Shown here: one piece after another, positions 51,730-63,759 of the stretch | Position numbering within the stretch: position 1 is the first letter of the stretch | How the letters are laid out: each line of letters begins with the position of its first letter | Source of the DNA: Blastomonas sp. CACIA14H2 | Lineage (GTDB): Bacteria > Pseudomonadota > Alphaproteobacteria > Sphingomonadales > Sphingomonadaceae | NCBI GenBank assembly: GCA_000503195.1 | Contig: AYSC01000014.1 | Span: 32,526 to 96,525, forward strand | DNA length: 64,000 nucleotides | Direction of reading: 5' to 3' | Made by a program: the position numbers and the translations under genes | The notes under the pieces: model-generated | Seen by the model: only the letters and a program-made list of their open reading frames with translations | What the model was told of the DNA's origin: nothing | Databases searched by the model: none

Positions 51730-52950
51730 TCAGGCCGCCACGGCCCTCCGCGCCAGCTCGCATTGCGACCAGATGTCGCTCAGCGCGTGGAGCAGCTTGT
51801 CGCAATCGCCGTCGCTGTGCACCGGCGAGGGCGTGATGCGCAGCCGCTCGGTCCCCTTGGGCACGGTGGGATAGTTGATCGGCTGCACATAGATGCCGTG
51901 ATTTTCCAGCAGCCAGTCGCTGATCCGCTTGCACTTGTGCGGATCGCCGACCATCACCGGGATGATGTGGCTCGGATTGTCGAGATGGGGGATGCCCATC
52001 AGGTCGAGCCGCTTGCGTACCCGGGCGACGCGTTCCTGGTGGCGCGCACGCTCCATCTGGCTGGCCTTGAGATGGCGGATGCTGGCCGTAGCCCCGGCGG
52101 CGAGCGCGGGCGGCAGTGCTGTCGTGAAGATGAAGCCGCTGGCGAAGCTGCGCACGAAATCGCACAAGGCGGCCGAGGCGGCGATATAGCCGCCCATCAC
52201 GCCGAACGCCTTGCCGAGCGTGCCTTCGATCACGGTGATCCGGTCCATCAGGCCTTCGCGCTCGGCAATGCCGCCGCCGCGCGGGCCATAGAGCCCCACC
52301 GCGTGGACCTCGTCGATATAGCTCATCGCGCCGTGCTTTTCGCAGACGTCGAGAATCTCGGCGATCGGGGCGATGTCGCCATCCATCGAATAGACGCTTT
52401 CGAACGCGACCAGCTTGGGCCGGCCCGGCGCGACGCCAGCGAGCAGCCGGTCGAGATCTTCGGGATCGTTATGCTTGAATTTCAGGCATTCGGCGCGGCT
52501 GTGGCGGATGCCCTCGATCATCGAGGCATGGTTGCCGGCGTCGGACAGCACCACGCAATTGGGGAGCTTGGCCGCGAGCGTACCGAGCGCCGCCCAGTTC
52601 GAGACATAGCCCGAGGTGAACAGCAGGGCGGCTTCCTTGCCGTGCAGATCGGCGAGTTCGCGCTCGAGCAGCACATGGTGATGGTTGGTGCCCGAGATGT
52701 TGCGCGTGCCGCCGGCGCCCGCGCCGCACTGGTCGAGCGTGTCGTGCATCGCCTTGAGCACATCGGGATGCTGGCCCATGCCGAGATAGTCGTTCGAGCA
52801 CCAGACGGTGACCTCGTCGGTCCCCTCATCGGTATAGCGCGTGGCGTGCGGAAAGCGGCCGCGATGGCGTTCCAGCTCGGCGAAGATGCGATAGCGGCCC
52901 TCGTCGCGGATCGTATCGATTTCGCTCTGGAAAAACCCCTCATAGTCCAT
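51730..52950 (-). CDS. hemA: 5-aminolevulinate synthase
   Basis: A 406-residue PLP enzyme that joins glycine and succinyl-CoA. Motifs: [35 protein letters not shown] and the PLP lysine in [15 protein letters not shown] start at ATG 52950, seven bases after AAGGAGAG; a GTG two codons earlier is less likely. It is the last gene of the photosynthesis operon and supplies precursor for bacteriochlorophyll and haem. A second housekeeping copy may exist elsewhere. Confidence 0.96.
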   Translation of the reverse strand: MDYEGFFQSEIDTIRDEGRYRIFAELERHRGRFPHATRYTDEGTDEVTVWCSNDYLGMGQHPDVLKAMHDTLDQCGAGAGGTRNISGTNHHHVLLERELADLHGKEAALLFTSGYVSNWAALGTLAAKLPNCVVLSDAGNHASMIEGIRHSRAECLKFKHNDPEDLDRLLAGVAPGRPKLVAFESVYSMDGDIAPIAEILDVCEKHGAMSYIDEVHAVGLYGPRGGGIAEREGLMDRITVIEGTLGKAFGVMGGYIAASAALCDFVRSFASGFIFTTALPPALAAGATASIRHLKASQMERARHQERVARVRKRLDLMGIPHLDNPSHIIPVMVGDPHKCKRISDWLLENHGIYVQPINYPTVPKGTERLRITPSPVHSDGDCDKLLHALSDIWSQCELARRAVAA

Positions 52951-52965
52951 AACCACTCTCCTTCT

Positions 52966-53754
52966 TTATCCCTTGCGAGCGTCGGGCAGCGCCCAGCGCC
53001 AGAGCGCGCCGTCGCGAAACGGCAGCGCCAGAAACAGATGCTCGAGCGCACCGAGCGCCGCGAGCGTGAACACCAGGGTCGCGCTGACCGCGGCAAAGCT
53101 GTCGTCAGGCGCGGCGAGCGCACGCGCGCCCAGCCACAGCGACAGCGCGCCGAGCACGACCAGGCTGAAGGCCAGCGCACCATGCAGGCGGCGCGGGCCG
53201 AAATAGGTCTTCAGATATTCGAGATGCCCCGGCATGATCTCGTCGCTCATGTTGGGCACGCCGACGAACAGGTTGAGCTTGGCCGAGAGGCGCAGCGCGA
53301 ACAGCAGGCTGAAGATCACCGCGCCGGTCGGGTTGGCGCTGTCCCAGGTGAGCGAGACCAGCATGACCAGCACGATCGCGATCGCGAGCTCGTGATGAAT
53401 CAGCGTCGCCGCCGCATCGGCAAACCGCCGCCAGCCGCGCGCGTGCGGATCGCTGGCGGTGCGGCGGGGCCCGGCGACGATGCCGGTGAGGAAGGTCAGT
53501 TCGAGCCAGCCCCAGATGACGAGCGCCGCGCCGAAGCTGATATAGGCATCGAGCGCCGAAGGGCCGCCCGCGCCATGGCCGTGCGCCGCCCAGACGATGA
53601 CGCACAGGCAGATGCCCGCCGCAAAGCCCGCCCAGGACAGGCTCCGCGCGAAGGTCGCCTTGCCGCGATTGGCGAGCCAGGCGACCACGCCCGTGCTGCC
53701 GAACCAGGCCAGCAGCACGATGAACGCGGGCAGGATATGGCCGTGCAGGCTCAT
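52966..53754 (-). CDS. puhE: Photosynthetic complex assembly protein PuhE
   Basis: A 262-residue protein with about seven membrane helices, of the PuhE/DUF3623 family (WLELTFLTGIVAGPRR, IHHELAIAIVLVMLVSLTWD, LNLFVGVPNMSDEIMPGHLE, FGPRRLHG). PuhE affects assembly of the light-harvesting 1-reaction centre complex. It lies between acsF (4 bases) and hemA (15 bases). Confidence 0.9.
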   Translation of the reverse strand: MSLHGHILPAFIVLLAWFGSTGVVAWLANRGKATFARSLSWAGFAAGICLCVIVWAAHGHGAGGPSALDAYISFGAALVIWGWLELTFLTGIVAGPRRTASDPHARGWRRFADAAATLIHHELAIAIVLVMLVSLTWDSANPTGAVIFSLLFALRLSAKLNLFVGVPNMSDEIMPGHLEYLKTYFGPRRLHGALAFSLVVLGALSLWLGARALAAPDDSFAAVSATLVFTLAALGALEHLFLALPFRDGALWRWALPDARKG

Positions 53755-53757
53755 GGA

Positions 53758-54846
53758 TTACCAGGCCGGCTGCAGGCGGATGGTGGCAGGCAGCGCATTG
53801 GGCTTGCCGGGCATGAAATACATGCGCGCAAAGGCGGTCCCTGCGCCGATCATGCCGCCGGCGCGCTGCACCAGCCCGCCCAGCCCGCCGCGCGCCTTGC
53901 CCGCCGCGATCCGGTCCGAGGCCAGACGCAGCTTTTCCATCTGCGCGCGCAGCGCCGGATTGTCGGTATCGATCTCGACCGGGAAGACCTGGCGGCTGAT
54001 CGCGGTGCAGATGTCGAACACCCGGTAGTCGTAATCGGTGGGATCGACGCCGAGCGCAGCGTGGAACACCGGGCGGCTGTGGTCGCGCACGTACATGGTG
54101 GCATAGACCGAGAGGATGAAGAACTTGATCCAGTAGCGGTTGAGCCCGGTGAGCAGCTTCGGGTCGGCATGCAGCAGCATCGCGAACGCCTCGCCATGGC
54201 GGAACTCGTCATTGCACCACTGCTCGAACCAGTTGAAGATCGGGTGGAAGCGGTTTTCCGGGTGGCGCGCGAGGTGCCGGTAGATCGCGATATAGCGCGC
54301 ATAGCCGATCTTCTCGGACAGATAGACCGCGTAGAAGATGAACTTCGGCTTGAAGAAGGTGTATTTCTTGGTCTTGGTCAGGAACGACAGGTCGATACCG
54401 ATCCCGGCGTCCTTGAGCACCTCGTTGATGAACCCGGCATGGCGGCTCTCGTCGCGCGCAAGCAGCTTGAACAGCTTCTTGACGTCAGGATTCTTGGTCC
54501 GCTTGGCGATCTCGGCATAGAGGATGCAGCCCGAAAATTCGGAGGTCAGCGAGCTCACCAGAAAATCGATGAATTCGCGGCGCAGCGCGGGTTCGAGCGA
54601 TTCGATCACGCCGTCGAAGCTTTCGGAGCGGCGGAAATGCGCCTTGTTGGGGTCGCCTTCCATGTCCGCCATCAGCTGGTCCCATTCGGCGCGCACCAGG
54701 CTGACGTCGATCGCATCGAGCGCATCGAAATCGGTGGTGTAGAAGCGCGGGGACAGCACGGTTTCCTGCGTCGCCAGCGCCATGGTGTCGGGTGCATCGG
54801 GCAGCCTTGCTGCGCCTGCCGCCTTCACTTTCGTCTGCATGTTCAT
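53758..54846 (-). CDS. acsF: Mg-protoporphyrin IX monomethyl ester oxidative cyclase, aerobic
   Basis: A 362-residue di-iron enzyme that makes ring E of bacteriochlorophyll with O2. Di-iron ligands: [36 protein letters not shown] and [14 protein letters not shown]. Start at [11 protein letters not shown] (54846), giving the normal length; a longer frame continues into the upstream gene. Its presence shows that pigment is made under aerobic conditions. No oxygen-independent BchE is in the window. Confidence 0.96.
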   Translation of the reverse strand: MNMQTKVKAAGAARLPDAPDTMALATQETVLSPRFYTTDFDALDAIDVSLVRAEWDQLMADMEGDPNKAHFRRSESFDGVIESLEPALRREFIDFLVSSLTSEFSGCILYAEIAKRTKNPDVKKLFKLLARDESRHAGFINEVLKDAGIGIDLSFLTKTKKYTFFKPKFIFYAVYLSEKIGYARYIAIYRHLARHPENRFHPIFNWFEQWCNDEFRHGEAFAMLLHADPKLLTGLNRYWIKFFILSVYATMYVRDHSRPVFHAALGVDPTDYDYRVFDICTAISRQVFPVEIDTDNPALRAQMEKLRLASDRIAAGKARGGLGGLVQRAGGMIGAGTAFARMYFMPGKPNALPATIRLQPAW

Positions 54847-54881
54847 CGCACCACTCCCGTTGTTTGTCTGAACATCCGCGC

Positions 54882-55178
54882 TCACCACCGGCTGGTGGTG
54901 AAGCTGACCTCGTACAGTTCCTTGAGCTCGCCCATCGCGGTCAGCTTCGTCCATGCGCGCAGCAATGGACCCGCCGGGTGCACCGTCGCCATGCGCTGGA
55001 TCAAAATGGACTCGCCGAATCCGACAATGATCGGATCGCCATGCACGCGCACCTTGTCGCCCGGCTGGATCGCGACATCACCGTCGAGCTCGACATGCGC
55101 GTGGAAATGCGCCTCGCTCTGCTCCACCTGGATCCGGCAGGGCGTATCGAATGCAGGCTGGCGCAGCAGGTTCATCAT
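54882..55178 (-). CDS. Uncharacterised conserved protein of the photosynthesis operon
   Basis: A 98-residue soluble protein, mostly beta strand ([40 protein letters not shown]) with a C-terminal helix. The stretch [14 protein letters not shown] suggests a small beta-barrel binding domain. It sits between puhC (4-base overlap) and acsF (35 bases) in the place where related phototrophs have an unnamed open frame. Likely pigment or reaction-centre assembly related; unproved. Confidence 0.85.
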   Translation of the reverse strand: MMNLLRQPAFDTPCRIQVEQSEAHFHAHVELDGDVAIQPGDKVRVHGDPIIVGFGESILIQRMATVHPAGPLLRAWTKLTAMGELKELYEVSFTTSRW

Positions 55179-55681
55179 TTCAGCAGCGCCTCGAAGGTCG
55201 CCCGGTTGGTCGGGCCGAACGCGCCCAGCTCGATCACGCGGTTGGTCGCGGTATCGGTGAGCGAGAGCGATCCGTCGCTCCAGTGGTTGAGCTCGTAGGG
55301 CGCATCCATCGGAATGCCGCGCACATGGCGGCCCCGGCCCATGCCACGCAGCACGCCGCGGATGAAGCCGCTGCCCTCTTCGCCATAGACATGCACCGTC
55401 CGGCCGGTGACCGCGTCGGTCACCACGACCTTGCCGTTCTGCGCATCAGCAAAGCGCAGCACGCGCGATTGCAGCGCGGTCGCCGCTTCCGCCGCGCGCA
55501 CATCGCTGGCCGAGGGCGAGGGCGCGATCCAGCCGAGCTGGGTCGCGCTGGTCAGTGCGAGCGTGAACAGCACCACCCCGCACGCCATCACCAGCGCGCC
55601 TTTGGGCACGGTATTTTCATGGCTGTGGCCATGGCCGCCGTGCGAATGATGGTGGTTATGGCTGGGCGAGGCGCTGGTCAT
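55175..55681 (-). CDS. puhC: Photosynthetic complex assembly protein PuhC
   Basis: A 168-residue protein with a His-rich cytoplasmic start (HNHHHSHGGHGHSH, residues 8-21), one membrane helix (LVMACGVVLFTLALTSATQL) and a periplasmic domain (FADAQNGKVVVTDAVTGRTV; FIRGVLRGMGRGR). PuhC is needed for light-harvesting 1-reaction centre assembly. The ATG overlaps the puhB stop by 4 bases. Confidence 0.88.
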   Translation of the reverse strand: MTSASPSHNHHHSHGGHGHSHENTVPKGALVMACGVVLFTLALTSATQLGWIAPSPSASDVRAAEAATALQSRVLRFADAQNGKVVVTDAVTGRTVHVYGEEGSGFIRGVLRGMGRGRHVRGIPMDAPYELNHWSDGSLSLTDTATNRVIELGAFGPTNRATFEALLK

Positions 55682-56307
55682 GCGATGGCTCCCTGAAGAT
55701 GCGCAGGCACTCCCTCGCCCGCTGCGACATTGGCCTGTTGCGCGCGGTCGACCGGCGCGATCGCCGCGACGGCGCGCGCAAGCCGTTCGCCGACCACTGC
55801 CGCATCGGGCAGCGCGCGCAGCATCGGTTCGGGATGGCCGAGCTTCCACGGACGCGCATGCGGCCAGAGGACGAGATAGCCCAGGTTATGCGGGCCGATC
55901 AGCTGCAGCGCCAGGTCGCCCTCGACCGGGCCGAGCGCGCGCAGGTTGGCGCCGCCGATCTTGGCGAGCGGCAGGTTGATGCACATGTTGAGCGCGACGC
56001 CGATGCGCAGCACCACGCGCTTGCTGGTCAATGTGTACACGGTCGTGCGCGCCACCGCCCAGGCATAGAGCATCAGCAGCCCCACCCCGAGCGCCCCGGC
56101 GATCGCGGTCGCGATCACGCCGCCGGTGCTGCCATTGTAGATGGCGAGCGCGACGAGCGCGGCGAAATACAGTCCGACGATACGCGTGAAGAACGCGCTG
56201 CGCGCCAGCAGCCGCCAGTCGGGCGAGCCCTGCCAGAGCAGGGTCTCCCCTTGCGGGAGCTCGCCGGGCAGACCCCGGACGGGCTCGTCGTCATATTCGG
56301 TGATCAT
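55678..56307 (-). CDS. puhB: Reaction-centre assembly protein PuhB
   Basis: A 209-residue protein of the PH-domain-like PuhB family: MITEYDDEPVRGLPGELPQG at the start, paired membrane helices (IVGLYFAALVALAIYN; GALGVGLLMLYAWAVARTTV) and VYTLTSKRVVLRIGVALNMC. It acts as a dimeric assembly factor. Start overlaps the puhA stop (ATGA). Confidence 0.9.
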   Translation of the reverse strand: MITEYDDEPVRGLPGELPQGETLLWQGSPDWRLLARSAFFTRIVGLYFAALVALAIYNGSTGGVIATAIAGALGVGLLMLYAWAVARTTVYTLTSKRVVLRIGVALNMCINLPLAKIGGANLRALGPVEGDLALQLIGPHNLGYLVLWPHARPWKLGHPEPMLRALPDAAVVGERLARAVAAIAPVDRAQQANVAAGEGVPAHLQGAIA

Positions 56308-57077
56308 ATCAGCGGCTCCTGCCGGGCCCGGTTGGCATAGAGATAGCCGCCGCCGAAATAGCCAGAGATCTTGTCTTCCTCGTAGCGGCTGATCTGTCCG
56401 GGCGTTTCGACCTGCGGGCATCCGGCAAACTGCGCGGCGTTGATCGCGTCGACCACGATCTGGCGGGCGGAGCGGCGGATCTTGGCCATCGGCATCGGCG
56501 CCAATGCGTGCACGCCCTCGGCGGTGACAACCTCCAGATAGCGCACCTGATGCTCCGAACGGTCGACCCAGATCTCGGCGACCGTGCCCGCGACCGCGCC
56601 ATCGGCGCCAATCACGGTCATGCCGCGCGGATCGGGATCACCGCGCGCGATCGAGAAGCTGGGCTCGAGCGCCATCGGCACGATGCGGTTGTTGCCGAAC
56701 GCGTCGATATCGGGAAGGCGGCTGCGCTCGGCATAGGCGGCAGGCCCGATGCAGTCGGTCAGCGGGTTGCCGGTGGGCACATAGGGCGCACCGGGGAACG
56801 GGCTGACGCGGCGTCCGGCAATGTCGAACCTTTCCTTGCCGATGGTCGGCGTGGTCACGGTGCCGCGGCCGAAGGGCAGCTTGAAGGTCTTCGGGGTCGC
56901 GTGCAGCAGCGGCCCGCCCATGCCCAGCGAACGCCCGGTCAGGTCGTCCTCGAGCGGAAAGCCCTCGCGTCGGTCCTCTCGGCGGAGATAATAGATCAGG
57001 CCGATGAAAAACAGCACGAACGCCCAGAAGGCGATCGATGCGACATCGATATTCCCCACGATATTGCCGTTAAACAT
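56304..57077 (-). CDS. puhA: Photosynthetic reaction centre H subunit
   Basis: A 257-residue protein with one N-terminal membrane helix (IAFWAFVLFFIGLIYYLRRE) and the cytoplasmic PRC-barrel domain (DPRGMTVIGADGAVAGTVAE; EHQVRYLEVV). The helix is followed by DRREGFPLE, standard for PuhA. It caps the L and M subunits and helps proton delivery to QB. AGAGAGG precedes the ATG, 27 bases after lhaA. Confidence 0.96.
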   Translation of the reverse strand: MFNGNIVGNIDVASIAFWAFVLFFIGLIYYLRREDRREGFPLEDDLTGRSLGMGGPLLHATPKTFKLPFGRGTVTTPTIGKERFDIAGRRVSPFPGAPYVPTGNPLTDCIGPAAYAERSRLPDIDAFGNNRIVPMALEPSFSIARGDPDPRGMTVIGADGAVAGTVAEIWVDRSEHQVRYLEVVTAEGVHALAPMPMAKIRRSARQIVVDAINAAQFAGCPQVETPGQISRYEEDKISGYFGGGYLYANRARQEPLI

Positions 57078-57104
57078 GGCACTTACCTCTCTTCTTCAAG
57101 ACCC

Positions 57105-58534
57105 TCATGTCGGAAATTCGGTGAGGCCGAACCGCGGTGGCGGGGCGGAGTCATCGATCGGCTGGCCCCCGACAAGCGGGCCAAGCACGACCATCGTGAC
57201 GAGCAGCAGGACGATTTCGATCAGATAGACGGTGCCGTATCCGGTGGCGCGATAGGCCAGGGTCTCGCCGATCCGGTCGGCGAGCGCGAGCGAGGAGACG
57301 GCATCGCGGATCAGCCCGCCCGCCGCCACCGCCAGCCCCGAGGCGCTGGCCTGCACCGCGCCCCAGGCGCCGAGCGCCAGACCCGATCCCTTGTGCCTGC
57401 CGCTGCCGGCGATTCCCATGATCGCGCTCAAGGTGCCGACCGAGAACAGGCCTGCGCCCAGCCCGATGGTCAGCGCGCCCGAAAACACGAGGAAGCTCGC
57501 TTCGAGCGGCGCTGCGAACAGGATCATCGCAAAGGCCAGCATGCCGATCGCCGCACCGAAGCCTGCGAGCCGCAGCGGATCGGCCCCGGCGCCCAGCCGC
57601 CGCGCAGCAAGGGCGAAGGCGACAAGCATGCCGAAAGCCCACAATCCGGTCAGCGAGGTGGTCGATCCCACCGACATGCCGAGCACCTCGCCGCCGAACG
57701 GCTCGAGCAGCACGTCCTGCATGCTGAACGCCGCAGTGCCGCAGCCGATCGCGAGCAGCAGCCGGGCATTGCGCGCCTCGGAGGTGAATTCGCGCCAGAC
57801 GACCGAGAATTTGGGCGTCGCACGATCTGGGCGGGTGGTCAATGGCGCGCGCGCCTCCTGCTTCCACAGCGCGATGACGTTGAGCGCCATGGTGAACATC
57901 GCCGCGCCCTGCACGATCGCGACCAGCCGGGTGGCGCTGAAATCGGCGAGCAGCGAGCCCATCACGAAGGCTGCGCCCATCATGCCGACCAGCAGCATCA
58001 CGAACATCAGCGCGACGACGCGCGGGCGGGTATCTTCGGGCGCGAGATCGGTCGCCAGCGCCAGGCCAGCGGTCTGCGTCGTGTGCATGCCGAGCCCGGT
58101 GAGCAGGAAGGCGAGCGCGCCCGCGATCATCCCGATGGTGAAGGTATCAGGCCGCGACAGCAGCAGCAGCGCGAAGGGCATGATCGCGAGGCCACCGAAC
58201 TGCAGCAGCGATCCGAACCAGATATAGGGCACGCGCCGCCAGCCGAGCATCGACTTGTGATAGTCGGATTTGTGGCCGATCAGCGCGCGGAATGGCGCGA
58301 CCAGCAGCGGGATCGCGATCATCAGCGCGACCAGCCACGCCGGTGTGCCCAGTTCGACGATCATCACGCGGTTCAATGTGCCGTTGAGCAGCACCGTCGC
58401 CACGCCCACCGTGACCTGGAACAGCGACAGGCGCAGCAACCGGCCCATCGGCAGCTCCGCGCTAGCGGCATCGGCGAACGGCAGGAACTGCGTTCCCAGG
58501 CCCGCGAAGAACCGGGTCGAGGCGCCCGACAGGC

Positions 58535-58538
<4 letters not shown>
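57105..58538 (-). CDS. lhaA: LhaA/PucC-family light-harvesting assembly protein
   Basis: A 477-residue membrane protein of about 12 helices, of the PucC branch of the major facilitator superfamily (LFQVTVGVATVLLNGTLNRV, FRALIGHKSDYHKSMLGWRR, GLGMHTTQTAGLALATDLAP). It is thought to deliver bacteriochlorophyll to light-harvesting 1. Its start overlaps the bchM stop (ATGA). Confidence 0.92.
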
Positions 58539-60138
<1,600 letters not shown>

Positions 60139-63100
60139 TCATTCTGCTGCGATCAGGCCTTCCAGCCTGTCTTCGATATCGTCCGCGGCCGCGCGGAGCG
60201 CCGCCAGGGTTGCGGCATCCGGTTCCCAAAGCCGGCGGTCGCATGCTTCGAGCAGCCGTTCCGCCACCCGGGCCGAAGCCTTGGGGTTGAGCGTGGCAAG
60301 CCGCGCGCGCATTTCTGCATCGAGCACATAGGTCTCGCTGATCTGCTGATAGACCCAGGGGGCGACCTGGCCGGTGGTGGCCGACCAACCCATGGTCGTG
60401 GTCACATGCCCCTCGATCTGGCGCACGCCCTCGAAACCGTGGCGCAGCATGCCCTCGTACCATTTGGGGTTGAGCATCCGCGTGCGCGTCTCGCGGTCGA
60501 TCTGCTCGGCGAGCGTGCGGACCTTGGCGGCGCCTTCGGTGGCATCGACGATATAGACCGGCGCCGCCTTGCCGCCGCGCGCCCTGGCGACCGAGCGGCT
60601 GACGCCGCCCAGCGCATCGACATACTGGTCGATATCGGTGACGCCCAATTCGACCGAGTCGAGATTCTGATAGGTGAAGTCGACCGAGGCCAGGGCGGTT
60701 TCGAGCAGCTCGCGCTGCTTCATCGGCGCACCCGAGCGGCCATAGGCATAGCCCTTGTGCGTCTCGAACGCTTCGGCGAGTTCGTCGGGATCGGCCCAGG
60801 CGCCGCCGTCGATCATCATGTTGACCTGCGCACCGTACGCGCCCTCGGCATTCGAGAAGACGCGGAGCGCCGCGGTGTCCATGTCGCAGCTCATCTTGGC
60901 GGCATGGCTAAGCGAATGCTTGCGGATGAAGTTGAGCGCTTCGGGCTCCTCGGCGGTCGAGGCGAGCCAGGCGGCCTCGGCGATCATCCGCGTCTGCAGC
61001 GGCAGCAGGTCGCGGAACACGCCCGACAATGTCGCGACGACATCGATCCGCGGGCGCCCCAGTTCGGCGAGCGGGATCAGCTCGGCTCCGGCCAGACGCC
61101 CATAGGTGTCGAAGCGCGGGCGCGCGCCCATCAGGTGCAGCGCCTGCGCGACCTGCGTTCCTTCGCTCTTCAGATTGTCGGTGCCCCACAGCACCATCGC
61201 GATGCTCTCGGGCAGCGGCTCGCCCGCCTCGACATGGCGGCTCAACAGCGCATCGGCCTGCGCCGCGCCGGTGACGCAGGCGAACGCGCTGGGGATGCGG
61301 AAGGGATCGAAGCCGTGCGTGTTGCGTCCGGTCGGCAGCACCTCGGGATTGTGCAGGATGTCGCCACCCGGCGCGGGGCGGACATAGCCGCCGTCGAGCG
61401 CGTGGATCAGCGCGCCGAGCTCGTCATTGGCGGCGAGCTTGGCGTCCAGTTCCGCCCGGCCCGCGCCGCCATCGGCCGCGGTCAGCGCATCGAGAAACGC
61501 CTCGCGCTCCGCGCCCTCGGGCTGGCTGCCGAGCACGTGCAGGCCGAACGGGATCAGCGCGCGTTCGAGCTCGTAGAGATTGCCCGCCAGCGCGGCGATG
61601 TCGCTGCCGTCGATGTCGAGCGCAGCGGCGGCATCGCGGATCATGATTTCGAGCGCGGCGCGCTCCACGCCCTCGCCCGCCAGCGCGCGCCAGCGTTCGA
61701 CCAGCGCCTTGAGGTCCGAAAAGCCCTTGTACAGACCTGCTTCGGCGAGCGGCGGGGTGAGGTACGACACGATCGTCGCGCCCGAGCGCCGCTTGGCGAT
61801 GATCGCTTCGGACGGGTTGTTCGCGGCATAGAGGTAGAAATTGGGAATGCTGCCCAGCAGCCGGTCGGGCCAGCAATCGCCCGAAAGCCCGGCCTGCTTG
61901 CCCGGCATGAACTCGAGCGCGCCGTGCGTGCCGTAATGCAGCAGCGCATCGGCGCGGAATTCCTCGCGGATCCAGCGATAGAAGGCGGCAAAGGCGTGCG
62001 TCGGGGCAAAATCGCCATCGAACAGCAGCCGCATCGGATCGCCCTCATAGCCGAAGCTGGGCTGGACGCCGACGAACACGTTGCCGAACTGCTTGCCGAG
62101 CACATGGATCGACCAGCCATCGCTCTGGATCTTGCCGGGCGCGGGGCCCCATTGCTTCTCGATCGCGCGCAGATGCGGCTCGTTGCAGACATGGTCGTCG
62201 GTCGAGACGCGCACCGCGACATTGGCGTCGGAGCCGAACCGGTCGGCATTGCCCTTGAGGATCGCATCGCGCAGGGCATCGACGGTGGCGGGCGGATTGC
62301 AGTCATAGCCCTCGGCCGCCAGCCGGTGCAGCGTGGCGTGGAGCGATTCGAACACCGCGAGATGCGCCGCGCTGCCCGTCGCGCCGGCATTGGGCGGGAA
62401 ATTGAACAGGATGATCGCGAGCTTGCGCCTGGCGCGCTCGGAGCGGCGGAGCCTGACCAGCGCATCGACCTTGGCGGCCAGCGCCTCGGCGCGCTCGGGG
62501 CAGCTCTGCATCGCGCGCATCGCATCGGGCGCGGTGAACACGCACTTGCGCGCGCAGCCCGGGCAGGGTTCGCCCGATCCGTCCGACCGGCCGCCGAAGA
62601 CATGCGGCATGACTGCGCCGTCGAGCTCGGGGATCGCGACCATCATCGTCGCTTCGAGCGGCAACAACCCCTGGTGGCGCGCCCCCCATTGCTCGAGGCT
62701 CTGGAACTCGATCGGGTGCGCGGCGATGTACGGCAGGTCGAGCCCGGCGAGCACCTCTTCGGCGGCTGCCGCGTCGTTATAGGCGGGGCCGCCGACCATT
62801 GAGAATCCGGTGAGGTTGATCACGGCGTCAACGACGGGCCGACCATCGCGGACGAAATATTTCGCCACCGCCGGGCGGCCGTCGAGACCGCTGGCAAAGG
62901 CGGGAACGACATTCAGCCCGCGCGCCTCGAGCGCGGCGATCATGCCGTCATAATGGCCGGCATCCTTGCCGAGCAGGTACGAGCGCAGCAGCAGCACGCC
63001 GACGGTGCCTTGGGCCGTGGCGCTGCACGGCAGCCGCGCGGCATCCTCGGTGATGCGTTCGGGCAGGCTTGGGTGGTAGAGCCCGATCTCGGGATAGTCG

Positions 63101-63759
63101 CGCGGCGCCTGGGCGGGCGTGGTCCCCTTGAGCGCGGCGCGCTCGCCCGCGGCATAGCGGTCGATCAGCCCGCGGATCATCGAGACGACATTGTCGTCGC
63201 TGCCCGCCAGCCAGTATTGCAGCGTCAGGAAATAGTGGCGCACGTCCTGCGCGGTGCCGGGAATGAATTTCAGGATCTTGGGCAGCCGGCGCAGCATCTT
63301 CATCTGCCCCGCGCCCGAATTGCCACCAGGCTTTGGCGAGCCGCGCAGCTTCTTGAGCAGCGCCAGCGGACCACGCGCGGGCGCATCCATCCGGTAGCCG
63401 CCCATGCGCGTGAGCTTGACGATATCGCCCGCGGACATCAGGCCGAGCATCGCGTCGCACTGTTCGCGCCGAGCCTCGAGCGCGGGCAGGATCGCGCGGA
63501 CGTGATCCTCGAGGAACAGCATCGTCGCGATCACGATATCGGCGCGGGCGATGTCGGCGCGCGCGGCGTCGAGCGCGCCGGGATCGCGGCCCCAGTCGGC
63601 AGCGGCGTGGAAGCCGATCGACAGGCCCGGCATGTCCTTGACCAGCAGCGTTTCGGCCCGGTCGACCGCGCCCGACAGATGGTTGTCGAGCGTGATGAAG
63701 ACCACGCGGATTGCGGCATGGCGGCCCTGGGCGGGTGCGGTGCGGGCTTTACCGGGCAT
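60139..63759 (-). CDS. bchH: Magnesium chelatase subunit H
   Basis: A 1206-residue CobN-type chelatase subunit that holds protoporphyrin IX for Mg insertion. Family features: [20 protein letters not shown] at the start, [40 protein letters not shown] and [21 protein letters not shown] start at [13 protein letters not shown] (63759), which overlaps the bchB stop by 11 bases. BchI and BchD are not in this window. Confidence 0.96.
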   Translation of the reverse strand: MPGKARTAPAQGRHAAIRVVFITLDNHLSGAVDRAETLLVKDMPGLSIGFHAAADWGRDPGALDAARADIARADIVIATMLFLEDHVRAILPALEARREQCDAMLGLMSAGDIVKLTRMGGYRMDAPARGPLALLKKLRGSPKPGGNSGAGQMKMLRRLPKILKFIPGTAQDVRHYFLTLQYWLAGSDDNVVSMIRGLIDRYAAGERAALKGTTPAQAPRDYPEIGLYHPSLPERITEDAARLPCSATAQGTVGVLLLRSYLLGKDAGHYDGMIAALEARGLNVVPAFASGLDGRPAVAKYFVRDGRPVVDAVINLTGFSMVGGPAYNDAAAAEEVLAGLDLPYIAAHPIEFQSLEQWGARHQGLLPLEATMMVAIPELDGAVMPHVFGGRSDGSGEPCPGCARKCVFTAPDAMRAMQSCPERAEALAAKVDALVRLRRSERARRKLAIILFNFPPNAGATGSAAHLAVFESLHATLHRLAAEGYDCNPPATVDALRDAILKGNADRFGSDANVAVRVSTDDHVCNEPHLRAIEKQWGPAPGKIQSDGWSIHVLGKQFGNVFVGVQPSFGYEGDPMRLLFDGDFAPTHAFAAFYRWIREEFRADALLHYGTHGALEFMPGKQAGLSGDCWPDRLLGSIPNFYLYAANNPSEAIIAKRRSGATIVSYLTPPLAEAGLYKGFSDLKALVERWRALAGEGVERAALEIMIRDAAAALDIDGSDIAALAGNLYELERALIPFGLHVLGSQPEGAEREAFLDALTAADGGAGRAELDAKLAANDELGALIHALDGGYVRPAPGGDILHNPEVLPTGRNTHGFDPFRIPSAFACVTGAAQADALLSRHVEAGEPLPESIAMVLWGTDNLKSEGTQVAQALHLMGARPRFDTYGRLAGAELIPLAELGRPRIDVVATLSGVFRDLLPLQTRMIAEAAWLASTAEEPEALNFIRKHSLSHAAKMSCDMDTAALRVFSNAEGAYGAQVNMMIDGGAWADPDELAEAFETHKGYAYGRSGAPMKQRELLETALASVDFTYQNLDSVELGVTDIDQYVDALGGVSRSVARARGGKAAPVYIVDATEGAAKVRTLAEQIDRETRTRMLNPKWYEGMLRHGFEGVRQIEGHVTTTMGWSATTGQVAPWVYQQISETYVLDAEMRARLATLNPKASARVAERLLEACDRRLWEPDAATLAALRAAADDIEDRLEGLIAAE

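Noticed and set aside
54847..54881. TGTTTGTCTGAACA before acsF as a PpsR/CrtJ site
   Set aside because: The spacing between TGT and ACA is 8 bases, not 12, and only one copy is present.
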